Below are positions 7,777 through 19,446 of a DNA stretch of 33,770 nucleotides, one piece after another (position 1 is the stretch's first letter; every line of letters begins with the position of its first letter). The notes under the pieces are model-generated. The model worked only from the letters and a program-made list of their open reading frames with translations, was not told where the DNA came from and did not search any database. The DNA comes from Actinomycetota bacterium (GTDB taxonomy: Bacteria; Actinomycetota; Thermoleophilia; Gaiellales; Gaiellaceae), in the NCBI GenBank assembly GCA_003162055.1, contig PMNA01000020.1:10251-44020 (forward strand), given 5' to 3'. The translations under genes were made by a program, and so were the position numbers.

Positions 7777-8720
7777 CCCCACTGGAAAGCGAGCTGTTCA
7801 AACGCCATCCGCAGAACCCGCTCTTGACGAGGGAAGATTGGCCGTATCCGGTCAACGCGGTCTTCAACCCGGGCGCTGCCGTTATCGACGGCGAGACGGT
7901 CGTGCTGGCCAGGGTGGAAGCTCTCACCGGCATCTCCCACCTCACCGTCGCACGCTCGGCGAACGGGATCGACGACTGGTCGGTCGCCTCCGAGCCCCTG
8001 CTCGCGCCGGCCGAGGGCGTTGAGAGCGAGGAGTGGGGATTCGAGGACCCGCGCTGCGTCCGGGTGGACGAGCTGGACTGCTGGGTCATCACCTGCACCG
8101 CCTACGGGCCGGCCGGTCCTGCTGTCTTCCTCGCCACCACGAAGGACTTCCGCTCGGTCGAGCGGCGCGGCATCATCAAACGTCCGGAGGACAAGAACGC
8201 GGCTCTGCTCTCCGAGCGCGTGGGTGGAAAGTGGATCCTCTTCCATCGACCGATGACCGCCTTCGGCGACTCCCATGGAGAGATCCTGCTCTCCCGCTCA
8301 ACCGACCTGCAGAGCTGGAGCTCACCAGAACAGGTGCTCCAGCCGCGGCGCGGCGCCTGGTGGGATTCGCTCCGGATCGGCATCGGCCCGCCGCCGCTCA
8401 AGACCGAGCGCGGCTGGCTGATGATCTACCACGGCGTCAAAGAGACCGTCTCCGGCAGCATCTACCGGGTGGGCCTTGCGCTGCTCGATCTCGAGGAACC
8501 TACGCGCCTGCTCGGTCGCACACCCGGTTGGGTCTTCGGACCGCTCGCCCAGAACGAGCGAGAAGGAGATGTGCCCAATACCGTGTTTCCTTGCGGCCTC
8601 GTGCACGACCAGGCGTCTGGCGAAGTGCGCCTCTACTACGGAGCGGCCGACACCTCGATCTGCCTCGCCAGCGCCCAACTCGACGATCTGCTCGACGCTG
8701 TCAGCTCGGCCGCACCGTAG
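7773..8720 (+). CDS. GH130 family glycosidase / phosphorylase
   Basis: A 315-aa five-bladed beta-propeller enzyme of GH130, the family of beta-1,4-mannosyl-glucose and mannooligosaccharide phosphorylases and beta-mannosidases. Visible landmarks are the N-terminal NPGAAVIDG, the catalytic-Asp region GFEDPR (residues 89-94), EDKNAALL (139-146), HRP (158-160), GAWWDSLRIGIGPPP and YYGAADT near the end. The conserved Lys and His-Arg around 141-159 are at places used to bind phosphate in phosphorylases, so phosphorolysis is possible but not shown. It is translationally coupled to the preceding glycosyltransferase. The enzyme is probably cytoplasmic, as no signal peptide is present. Confidence 0.85.
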   Translation: MTPLESELFKRHPQNPLLTREDWPYPVNAVFNPGAAVIDGETVVLARVEALTGISHLTVARSANGIDDWSVASEPLLAPAEGVESEEWGFEDPRCVRVDELDCWVITCTAYGPAGPAVFLATTKDFRSVERRGIIKRPEDKNAALLSERVGGKWILFHRPMTAFGDSHGEILLSRSTDLQSWSSPEQVLQPRRGAWWDSLRIGIGPPPLKTERGWLMIYHGVKETVSGSIYRVGLALLDLEEPTRLLGRTPGWVFGPLAQNEREGDVPNTVFPCGLVHDQASGEVRLYYGAADTSICLASAQLDDLLDAVSSAAP

Positions 8721-8975
8721 CTTTCGCCTCGTGCGACGCGGCTGTGCTCTGTGATCGCGGCGCAAGCGGAAGAAACGCTCAAGCGCGCAAGCTTCTCGGG
8801 CAGCTATGGGGAGGATCCGGGCTCGGAACGAAGAAATGCGAAGTTCCTGGCAGATCAGTGAAACTCTCTCTGTCTCTTGCAAGAAACGCTCGAACCGCGA
8901 GCGGGCTCGGTCAGGCAATTCGTTCCCGCCCAGAGGGCACAGAGCGAGCAGGTAGACCAGCGAGGAGGACGGAAG

Positions 8976-9095
8976 ATGGCCGCAAAGCCAAGTAAGGGTG
9001 GATCGTCATTCGCGAGCATCGGCACCCCTCACGATAAGACGCAGATGGTGAGTCTGAAGGTGAAGAAGCACAAGAAGACCTCGCGCGGCAAGTAG
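8976..9095 (+). CDS. Lysine-rich 39-aa protein
   Basis: A 39-aa ORF starting MAAKPSKGGSSFASIG and ending in a basic tail (KVKKHKKTSRGK). GAGGAGG lies about 7 nt before the ATG, an excellent ribosome-binding site, which is the main reason to accept it. Composition and size recall small nucleic-acid- or ribosome-associated proteins, but I do not recognise a family. The 255-bp gap before it (8721-8975) has no gene. That gap carries a short repeated word AAGAAACGCTC near 8770 and 8881. Confidence 0.6.
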   Translation: MAAKPSKGGSSFASIGTPHDKTQMVSLKVKKHKKTSRGK

Positions 9096-9109
9096 AGCCG
9101 AGCGAGTCG

Positions 9110-10018
9110 TCAGAGGATGCGGGCGCCGAGCGCGCTCGCAACCAGCTCGACCGCCAGCTTCGCGGTCGCGTTCTCGCGGTCGAGAATCGGGTTGACCTCG
9201 ACGATGTCGAGCGAGCCGGCCAGCCCCGACTCGGCCACCAGCTCGAGCGTCAGGTGCGCCTCGCGGTAGGAGAGCCCGCCCCGGACGGGAGTCCCGACGC
9301 CAGGAGCCGTGTCGGGATCGACCGCGTCCAGGTCGAAGGAGACGTGCACGAAGCCCGCGCCCGCGACGTCGTCGAGCGCGCTTCCCATCACCTGCTCCAG
9401 CCCCAGCCGGTCGATGTCGTTCATCGTGTAGACCTTCACGCCCAGCTCGCGCACGAGCTCGCGCTCGGGCTCATCCAGCGAGCGCACGCCGACAATGGCG
9501 ATGCGACCGGCCTCGACCATCGGCAGCGGCCACTCGGGGCTCTCGAAACCACTTCCCGCCAGCCCCAGCGCTGCTGACAGCACCATTCCGTGCACGTTCC
9601 CGCTCGGGCTCGACTTGGGCAGGTTGAGATCGCCGTGGGCGTCGACATAGAGGACGCCGCCGGGCCCATACACCGAGGCCAGTGCGCCCAGCGAGCCGAG
9701 CGCGATCGAATGGTCGCCGCCCAGTACGAGTGGGAAGGCGCCCTTCTCGATCGCCTGGCGCACGCAGCGGGCCACCTCCTCGCAGACGGCCTTCACCTCG
9801 GGCAGGAAGCGGGCGTGCTCGTCGCTCACACTGGTCGCCTCGGGCACCGGAACCTGGATGTTGCCCCAGTCCTCGACCTCGAGGCCCATCGCGGCCAGGC
9901 GCTTGGCCAGCCCGGCGTAGCGAATCGCCGAGGGGCCCATGTCGACGCCGCGGCGCCCGGCACCGAGGTCGAGCGGGGCGCCGATGACGACTACGGGCTG
10001 GGTTTCGGTTGAGCTCAT
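9110..10018 (-). CDS. rocF: Arginase
   Basis: A 302-aa ureohydrolase. It hydrolyses L-arginine to ornithine and urea with a binuclear manganese centre in the cytoplasm. Metal-ligand motifs are present: GGDHS (H103), VDAHGDLN (D126, H128, D130) and SFDLDAVDP (D229, D231). GVGTPVRGGLSYREA and SLDIVEVNPIL are typical of arginase rather than agmatinase or formimidoylglutamase. The ATG at 10018 (MSSTETQPVVVIG) gives the usual N-terminus; the open frame extends to 10126 without a family-like sequence. It is transcribed divergently from the HNH-like gene at 10148. No other arginine catabolism gene is in the window. Confidence 0.92.
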   Translation of the reverse strand: MSSTETQPVVVIGAPLDLGAGRRGVDMGPSAIRYAGLAKRLAAMGLEVEDWGNIQVPVPEATSVSDEHARFLPEVKAVCEEVARCVRQAIEKGAFPLVLGGDHSIALGSLGALASVYGPGGVLYVDAHGDLNLPKSSPSGNVHGMVLSAALGLAGSGFESPEWPLPMVEAGRIAIVGVRSLDEPERELVRELGVKVYTMNDIDRLGLEQVMGSALDDVAGAGFVHVSFDLDAVDPDTAPGVGTPVRGGLSYREAHLTLELVAESGLAGSLDIVEVNPILDRENATAKLAVELVASALGARIL

Positions 10019-10147
10019 CCTGGAAGTATCGCGCAGTTGCGCAAAAACGAAGCCAAATGCGTGACGGCAGCGGAGGAGTCGTGGGTCTAAAGTTTCTCCG
10101 CGTCCGAGCTGAGATGAGTCTGCCAACCAGAACTAAGGAGAACAGGC

Positions 10148-10597
10148 GTGACGACAAAAACGGCAAGCCCTGAAACGATCACGGGAGACGCGCTCGTAGG
10201 CCGACTACAAGAGCTCGGTACACACGGTGTCCTCGTTCAGATGGCGCAACGTGGCCAGATCATCGAACTCCGCTGCGAGATGCCGAAGTGCTATTGCCCC
10301 AAGGGGCGGGGCTATTTCGATCCTACATTTACTCCTGTGCCGGATTGGGCACCCTCGCCGGACCACTACCCCAGGCTCAGGAAGGATGGTGGGCATCTTG
10401 TCCCCTGGAACGTCCGGCTCGCGCACGTGCGCTGCAACCAATTGGACTATGCCTGGCGTGTGAGAATCAATCGGATGCTCGAGAAAGGGTTGTCACTCGA
10501 GGAGATCGCCGAGGATCTGAACCACAAGGGGATAAAAAGGCCACACGGTAGCGCCACGTGGTCAGCTAGAAATGTGCGGAAAGCGTTCGTGTCTTAG
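10148..10597 (+). CDS. Small HNH-finger protein with recombinase-like C-terminal helix domain
   Basis: 149 aa, GTG start with AAGGAG about 7 nt upstream. Residues 43-97 look like an HNH/zinc finger: C43, C48 and C50 (CEMPKCYC), D72-H73, GGH83, N88 and LAHVRCN (H93, C96, N97). The last part resembles the end of HNH domains (N-x-x-L-x-H-x-x-C-N). Residues 105-149 (NRMLEKGLSLEEIAEDLN, then WSARNVRKA) resemble the helical segment of large serine recombinases. There is no serine recombinase catalytic domain. It could be a regulator or nuclease from a mobile element. It lies next to tRNA-Phe and the defence genes. Confidence 0.7.
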   Translation: MTTKTASPETITGDALVGRLQELGTHGVLVQMAQRGQIIELRCEMPKCYCPKGRGYFDPTFTPVPDWAPSPDHYPRLRKDGGHLVPWNVRLAHVRCNQLDYAWRVRINRMLEKGLSLEEIAEDLNHKGIKRPHGSATWSARNVRKAFVS

Positions 10598-10955
10598 TGA
10601 CACGCACGTCGCGGCTACCGCCCAGAGTCGCAGCGCCGCGGATTTTCGGTGGCGGTCCCAGTGTGATGGTCGGGCGGTGAGGACGATAGCGGCCTCCTTG
10701 TTCGGCGTGCGGCGACCGTTCGACTCCCAGTCGTTGAAGTTCGCGGTGGTTCGACGGCGAGGGTAGCTCAGCCCGGTACGTCTCGCGCCTCTGGCGAGTC
10801 GTTGGGCGTGCTTCGCCGGAGGAGACAGTGCTCCGCACGGCTCCGGAGAGCGAAGTGCGGTCATCGGCTCGAGGCGGACTCCGGTATGCCAGTCGCGCCT
10901 GGCCGCACGGAGCCCGCCGACCAGTGACGCGAGTGAGTAGAATCTGGCGCTGCTT
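10598..10955. other. Gene-free stretch before tRNA-Phe
   Basis: 358 bp with no convincing coding frame. It contains GGCGAGGGTAGCTCAG (10756-10771), which echoes the 5' end of the tRNA-Phe gene (GGCGAGGTAGCTCAG), and a T-arm-like GTTCGACTCCCAG upstream of it. These do not fold into a tRNA. A -10-like TAGAAT at 10938-10943 could serve the tRNA-Phe promoter; no clear -35 box is seen. Confidence 0.4.
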
Positions 10956-11028
10956 GGCGAGGTAGCTCAGTTGGTAGAGCACACGGCTGAAAACCGTGGT
11001 GTCGCCGGTTCAATTCCGGCCCTCGCCA
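10956..11028 (+). tRNA. tRNA-Phe (anticodon GAA)
   Basis: A complete cloverleaf can be drawn. The acceptor stem is GGCGAGG/CCTCGCC with discriminator A. The D arm is GCTC-AGTTGGTA-GAGC. The anticodon arm is CACGG-CTGAAAA-CCGTG with anticodon GAA at 10989-10991. The variable loop is GTGTC and the T arm GCCGG-TTCAATT-CCGGC. CCA is not encoded. tRNA genes are common integration sites, and the restriction-modification operon begins just beyond it in the opposite orientation, but no att duplication was found within the window. Confidence 0.97.
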
Positions 11029-11045
11029 TCTCGCTTTTCTCGGGC

Positions 11046-11071
11046 GGACGTTCCGCTGGGGCGGAACGTCC
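11046..11071. terminator. Strong hairpin between tRNA-Phe and the R-M operon
   Basis: A perfect 11-bp inverted repeat GGACGTTCCGC / GCGGAACGTCC with loop TGGG. It lies 17 nt after tRNA-Phe and 46 nt past the stop of the convergent GIY-YIG-helicase gene. There is no obvious U-tract, so it may be a bidirectional hairpin terminator or an RNA 3'-end stabiliser. Confidence 0.5.
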
Positions 11072-11117
11072 TAGCGCTGCTGGCCGCACGTCACTCTACG
11101 GAGCCGTGTACCGAGCC

Positions 11118-15304
<4,187 letters not shown>

Positions 15305-15312
<8 letters not shown>

Positions 15313-15928
15313 CGGCCAGATCCTTCAAGGTCAGCGGCGGATAGCTATTGATCGGAGTGAAGATCTCGTGCTTGCCGAGGTTGGCGAAGAGCGTGTCCTT
15401 GCCGAAGGACGACATCTGCGTGAGCGTGTCGTAGCGGAAGTCGCGCCGCTGGAACTTGCCCTTGCCCAAGTAGCCCCACTCGGGAAACGTGATCGGCTGG
15501 CTCGTGCTCGTGCGCATCGTGAGTGCGTCACCATGGACGATGTTCTGTGAGAGCACATAGGCGGCGGCTCGGTGGAGGTCGTCCTGCTCGTCAAGACCGA
15601 TGTAGTCGGCGAGGATCTCGAGCATGTTCTCACGGCACTCGGCGACGTTGTCGTCCAGCAACTCGATGCCGTAGACACACATGAGGCCGAAGAGAGCGTA
15701 GTGGCGCTTCTCGAAGTCGGACTTCCCGAACTTAAGTTCAACGGCGGCCAACTTGCGCCGGAGCACCGGGATGAGGAAGTTCCCACTCCCGCACGCCGGC
15801 TCAAGAACGCGGGAGTCGATGCGCTCGGTCTCGGCCTTGACGAGATCGAGCATCGCCTCGACCATCCACGCGGGCGTAAAGACCTCACCGTGGTCAGCGA
15901 CCCGCTGCTTCGACTTCACCAAAGGCAC
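15305..15928 (-). CDS. Short methylase-like subunit of the R-M operon (no catalytic NPPY)
   Basis: 207 aa. It has VFTPAWMVEAMLDLV (16-30) and a strong SAM-binding motif I VLEPACGSGNF (41-51), then IVHGDALTM, where the methylase fold normally leads into NPPY. No NPPY/DPPY is present. Instead it ends with FPEWGYLGKGKFQRRDF and HEIFTPINSYPPLTL. The frame runs cleanly into the 8-nt overlap with the Eco57I-type gene, so this looks like a designed short subunit rather than a frameshift. It may bind SAM or help assembly and specificity. It has the same origin as the two genes downstream. Confidence 0.8.
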
Positions 15929-16003
15929 GCGGTCAGGATACTGCTCGGCGGCGACTGAACGGAAATCGGGGCGGGCTTGTCGCTTGGCGGCAACTCGGCG
16001 TAG

Positions 16004-16138
16004 TCATGTCCATGATGCAGGTTCCGCCGCCTCCGAGACTAAATCCGAGTCGAGCTTCTGTAACAGGCTCGTGACTTCGCGACCCGTTGCTTGATAGATC
16101 CGGGAAAGGTCCTCGGTCAACAACTTGAGATCGTCCAC
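16004..16138 (-). CDS. 44-aa ORF upstream of the R-M operon
   Basis: A GTG start at 16138 has GAGGAG about 8 nt before it and opens 44 codons: MDDLKLLTEDLSRIYQ, then an amphipathic helix (REVTSLLQKLDSDLV) and a short tail ending ASWT. It lies 75 nt before the short methylase gene in the same direction and could be the first gene of that operon. It does not look like a helix-turn-helix controller protein. Evidence is the good ribosome-binding site, coherent helical composition and position; the family is unknown. Confidence 0.45.
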   Translation of the reverse strand: MDDLKLLTEDLSRIYQATGREVTSLLQKLDSDLVSEAAEPASWT

Positions 16139-16230
16139 TCGCCGACTCCTCTTCGTCTGAGGTCTGGCCGGGAGATTGCGCCCTCAAGCTCTCGAATGTA
16201 TAGCGCGGCTCATGCCCGTAGAATCGGGCC

Positions 16231-17361
16231 ATGACCGGCGGCATGTACCTCCTCCAGGGCGATGACAACCTCATCGCCATGACCGAGGCGCCGTACGACA
16301 GCGAGGACGTCCTCCAGTCACTGCTCGCCAAGTACCCAGACCTCCTCGCTGGCGACCAACTCCCTGGATCCGAGCCACGACGATGGCTGCTCATCCGCCG
16401 CGAGGCGCCGCTCGGCTCGAATGATTCAGGCGCGACGAAATGGTCAATCGACCACCTCTTCCTCGACCAGGACGCGGTTCCGACGATTGTCGAAACCAAG
16501 CGCAGCTCCGACACGCGCATCCGCCGCGAGGTAGTCGGTCAGATGCTCGACTACGCCGCGAACGCGGTCGTCTACTGGCCGATCGAGGAGATCCAGTCGG
16601 CACTCGAGCGGCGCTGCGAGAAGGAGAACCTCGACTCGGAGACCGAGGTCACGAACCTGATCGGCTCCGATTCCGATCCAGAGGAATTCTGGAAGCGAGC
16701 CGCCGTGAATCTCCAGGCCGGGCGCGTCCGCCTTGTCTTCGTCGCCGATCAGATTCCACGAGAGCTGCGGCGAGTCGTCGAGTTCCTGAACGAACAGATG
16801 ACTCCCGCCGAGGTGATCGCCATCGAGGTCAAGCAGTACGTGGGCGAGGGAGTGAAGACGCTAGTCCCGCGCGTCATTGGCCAGACCGCCGAGGCCGAAA
16901 CGAAGAAACGGGCAAGCAGTCCGGGCCGCCAGTGGGACGAAGAGTCGTTCTTCTCCGTCCTCTCGGAGCAAGGACCGGACGCCGTGCGCGCTGGGAGAGA
17001 CCTGTTCGAGTGGGCAGCGAAACGCGGACTGCTGGCGTGGTGGGGCCGCGGAAACGTCTATGGCACATTCGTTCCAGTGCTAGATGTCGCTGGACGCCGA
17101 CACTATCCGATCGCCATTTGGACGTCCGGTAGCGTCGGGATTCAGTTCCAGCACATGAACCAGCCTCCCTTCGATGCTCTCGAGCTCCGGAAAGATCTCC
17201 TCACGCGTTTGAACCAGATCCCCGGCGTGGCTATTCCCGAGGACTCGATCAGTGGTAGGCCGTCGCTCCCGCTATCCGATCTCGGCCGAAATCCGAAGAT
17301 GCTGAATGGGCTAAAGGCAGCGCTCGACTGGTTCTGCGCAACAGCCAGAGGCTCGAGCTAG
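16231..17361 (+). CDS. PD-(D/E)XK nuclease-like protein
   Basis: 376 aa. The N-terminal third carries a restriction-like nuclease core: an acidic helix (SEDVLQSLLAKYPDLL), D74 in SIDHLFLD, then IVETKRS (E88, K90) and the helix VVGQMLDYAAN with the frequently conserved Gln. This is the D...ExK arrangement of PD-(D/E)XK enzymes, so the active site looks intact. The C-terminal ~150 residues contain WDEESFFSVLSEQGPDAV and a mixed domain that I do not recognise. No signal peptide is present. It is divergent from the R-M operon and convergent, with a 4-nt stop overlap, with the NERD gene, which suggests a defence island. The target is unknown. Confidence 0.72.
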   Translation: MTGGMYLLQGDDNLIAMTEAPYDSEDVLQSLLAKYPDLLAGDQLPGSEPRRWLLIRREAPLGSNDSGATKWSIDHLFLDQDAVPTIVETKRSSDTRIRREVVGQMLDYAANAVVYWPIEEIQSALERRCEKENLDSETEVTNLIGSDSDPEEFWKRAAVNLQAGRVRLVFVADQIPRELRRVVEFLNEQMTPAEVIAIEVKQYVGEGVKTLVPRVIGQTAEAETKKRASSPGRQWDEESFFSVLSEQGPDAVRAGRDLFEWAAKRGLLAWWGRGNVYGTFVPVLDVAGRRHYPIAIWTSGSVGIQFQHMNQPPFDALELRKDLLTRLNQIPGVAIPEDSISGRPSLPLSDLGRNPKMLNGLKAALDWFCATARGSS

Positions 17362-18167
17362 GTCTGCTCGGGGACTTCCTGCGTCTCGGAAACTTCCTTC
17401 AGATCCCGAACTGCCTGCGCGACGGTTTTTCGCTCTCGCTCGGAGAGACGCCCGGGCTTTTCGCTTAACCAGCCGAGCAACTCGTCACTCCGGAGGTAGG
17501 TGACCTGGTTCTCCTCGTATCGTTTCTGTGGGAATTCGCCCCAGATCACAATCGCAGCATTGACGTATTGCTTTCCAACCTTCGGCTCTAGCGCCTCTTT
17601 GAGTGAGATCGCTGCGCCGCGAATATCGGATCCGCGGCATATCAGCCTGCCCGAACGAAGCGCATCGTCCTTCGCCTTAGAAGTCGAAGAGTACGACTTC
17701 GAATCTAGTAAAAAGACGCCGGCAGGGCCGATCAAGACATGGTCCCAGTTGCTCTTCCATTTGCCCCTCCCACGTACGATGTCGTGCACGCACTCCCACG
17801 AATCGTCGAGTAACCGGAGCAGCTCTTCAGTCTGGCGTTCTCCTACGAATCCCCAGAGAAACCTGAGGTTTCTGGCATTCCCGCCCATCTCCCAAGCGAA
17901 GAGTGCGGACGTGACGAGAACTCCGAGAGCGAAACTCGAGGCGACTCTGAGAGTCCCGGTTGTGAATCCAACCGCGGCAGCTGCGCCGAGACTCAACACG
18001 GCGAGCGCAACCCAAAACCGCCATTCCCGACGAATCGTCTTCTCGCGCTCAAGTCCGAACTTCGCTAGAGCCGCTTTCCCGGCTTCGTATGGCTCCTTCC
18101 GGCGAAGACCTAGACGGCTCACACCGAGGGATTCTCTATAGCGCCCGTCCCCCCTTCCAACGCACAA
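17358..18167 (-). CDS. NERD-domain membrane protein
   Basis: Up to 269 aa. Two hydrophobic segments (about 50-68 and 75-92) anchor it. A NERD (nuclease-related) domain follows: GERQTEELLRLL (109-120), WDHVLIGPAGVFLLDSKSYS (141-160, with D142, D155 and K157 at nuclease-like positions) and AAIVIWGEF. NERD domains are distant PD-(D/E)XK relatives found in membrane-linked and defence proteins. The start is uncertain: TTG 18167 has a weak GAAGG upstream, while GTG 18122 would remove 15 residues. It is convergent with the PD-(D/E)XK gene and the stops overlap. Confidence 0.75.
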   Translation of the reverse strand: MCVGRGDGRYRESLGVSRLGLRRKEPYEAGKAALAKFGLEREKTIRREWRFWVALAVLSLGAAAAVGFTTGTLRVASSFALGVLVTSALFAWEMGGNARNLRFLWGFVGERQTEELLRLLDDSWECVHDIVRGRGKWKSNWDHVLIGPAGVFLLDSKSYSSTSKAKDDALRSGRLICRGSDIRGAAISLKEALEPKVGKQYVNAAIVIWGEFPQKRYEENQVTYLRSDELLGWLSEKPGRLSERERKTVAQAVRDLKEVSETQEVPEQT

Positions 18168-18207
18168 CGACCTTCGCCCACGCCCCCACTATGAAAAACT
18201 GCACGGG

Positions 18208-19035
18208 ATGACCGACCACCAGCCCAAACGCAATCACCCCGCGAAGCCCGACCACCCGCTCGCCTCACCCGCCCGCCCCTGGACCGCCCTCCTAGCCCTC
18301 GAGCCCCCGAGCATGACCGGCTTCGACGATCCGCTCGTCGAGTGGCGGCGCCTGTTCGCGGAGCTGTTCGGAACCTTCCTGCTGGTGCTCGCCGCCTGCG
18401 GCGGCCCTGTAGTCAACGCGCTCAGCCCCGGCTCGATCAGCCGCCCGGCTGCGGTCGCGGCGCCCGGTCTGATGGTGATGGCGATCATCCTCTTCATGGG
18501 CGCCGTCTCGGGTGCCCACCTGAACCCGGCCGTCACGCTCGCCTTCACCCTGCGCCGAGACTTCCTCTGGCGCCGCGTTCCCGGCTACGTGCTCGCGCAG
18601 CTGGTCGGGGCGACGCTGGCCTGCCTCTTTCTCTGGGCCGCCTACGGCAAGGTCGGGGCGCTCGGCGCGACGGTGCCCGGCGCCGGCATGGCCGACTGGC
18701 AGGCGCTGCTGACCGAGCTCGCCCTCACCGTCGGCCTGGTCAGCACGATTCTCGGCACGGCCTCGCGCGCCCAGAACGTCGGCCCGCTCTCGGCGCTCGC
18801 CGTCGGCGGCTACATCATCCTGGCCGGGCTCTGGTCGAGCCCGCTCAGCGGCGCTTCGATGAACCCGGCCCGCTCCTTCGGCCCCGACCTCGCGCTCGCC
18901 AACTTCGACCACTTCTGGGTCTACCTCGTCGGGCCGCTCGTGGGCGCCGCGATCGCGGTCGGTTTCGCCTGGATCCTGCGCGGGCCGGGCGGAGACGTCG
19001 GCGGTCTGATGGCCGCCCGCGGTAGGCTCGATTAG
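18208..19035 (+). CDS. MIP-family channel (aquaporin)
   Basis: Up to 275 aa, six membrane helices and two half-helices bearing NPA boxes (HLNPAVTL and SMNPARSFGPDL). ELFGTFLLVLAACGG is the usual TM1 motif. It is a passive channel in the cytoplasmic membrane. The His of the aromatic/Arg filter in water-specific members appears replaced by Gly (LAGLWSSPLSG), and the TM2 Phe position by Pro or a small residue, while the Arg in NPARS remains. A wider or altered pore is therefore likely. The ATG at 18208 adds a Pro-rich tail; ATG 18313 (MTGFDDPLVEW) is an alternative start. Confidence 0.9.
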   Translation: MTDHQPKRNHPAKPDHPLASPARPWTALLALEPPSMTGFDDPLVEWRRLFAELFGTFLLVLAACGGPVVNALSPGSISRPAAVAAPGLMVMAIILFMGAVSGAHLNPAVTLAFTLRRDFLWRRVPGYVLAQLVGATLACLFLWAAYGKVGALGATVPGAGMADWQALLTELALTVGLVSTILGTASRAQNVGPLSALAVGGYIILAGLWSSPLSGASMNPARSFGPDLALANFDHFWVYLVGPLVGAAIAVGFAWILRGPGGDVGGLMAARGRLD

Positions 19036-19074
19036 CGGGCTGTCGTAGTTACCGGAATACCACCGAGAAGCCGT

Positions 19075-19374
19075 TTACTTCGCCGCAGGCGCATCGCTGA
19101 TCCGCCATTCGATCCGCTTACCGAGCACCGCGGCGAGCTTTTCGATAGTCGAGAGCTTCGTGTCGACACTCGCAGACTCGAGACGCGCCACCTGCGACTG
19201 AGAGGTGCCCATTGCGGCCGCGACTTCGGTCTGGGTGAGGCCGGATGCTTCGCGCTCCTTGGCCAGTGCAAGTAGAAGTTTCCGGCGCTCTTCGGCCGCC
19301 TTCACGAGCGCGGGAAAGCGAGGATTCCTGGCGCTTCGCTCATGGATCACTTCGGCGAGAAAATCTTGCTCCAT
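19075..19374 (-). CDS. XRE-family (HigA-like) helix-turn-helix regulator
   Basis: 99 aa. A helical N-terminal arm (MEQDFLAEVIHERSARNP) precedes a Cro/C1-type helix-turn-helix (GLTQTEVAAAMGTSQSQVARLE, about residues 45-66) and STIEKLAAVLGKRIEW. The layout is that of antitoxin-type regulators. An AGGAG lies 4 nt before the ATG. No toxin gene is next to it: upstream is a decayed ORF6N gene and downstream the aquaporin. It is either a solitary regulator or the survivor of a toxin-antitoxin pair. A palindrome just upstream suggests self-repression. Confidence 0.82.
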   Translation of the reverse strand: MEQDFLAEVIHERSARNPRFPALVKAAEERRKLLLALAKEREASGLTQTEVAAAMGTSQSQVARLESASVDTKLSTIEKLAAVLGKRIEWRISDAPAAK

Positions 19375-19395
19375 CTTGCTCCTATCCTTCTCTAC

Positions 19396-19407
19396 ACCAA
19401 ATATGGT
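19396..19407. promoter_or_regulatory. Putative operator of the XRE gene
   Basis: ACCAAATATGGT is an imperfect palindrome (10 of 12 bases symmetric) lying 22 nt upstream of the XRE start and AT-rich relative to its surroundings. Position and symmetry suit binding by a dimeric HTH repressor. This is inference from a single site. Confidence 0.35.
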
Positions 19408-19446
19408 ATCTCATCTATTGTGAGTCTAGCCTCTGCGCGGAAGGGC

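Noticed and set aside
10756-10778. Second tRNA gene starting GGCGAGGGTAGCTCAG
   Set aside because: No anticodon arm, T arm or acceptor 3' strand can be paired with it; kept only as an echo of the tRNA-Phe 5' end.
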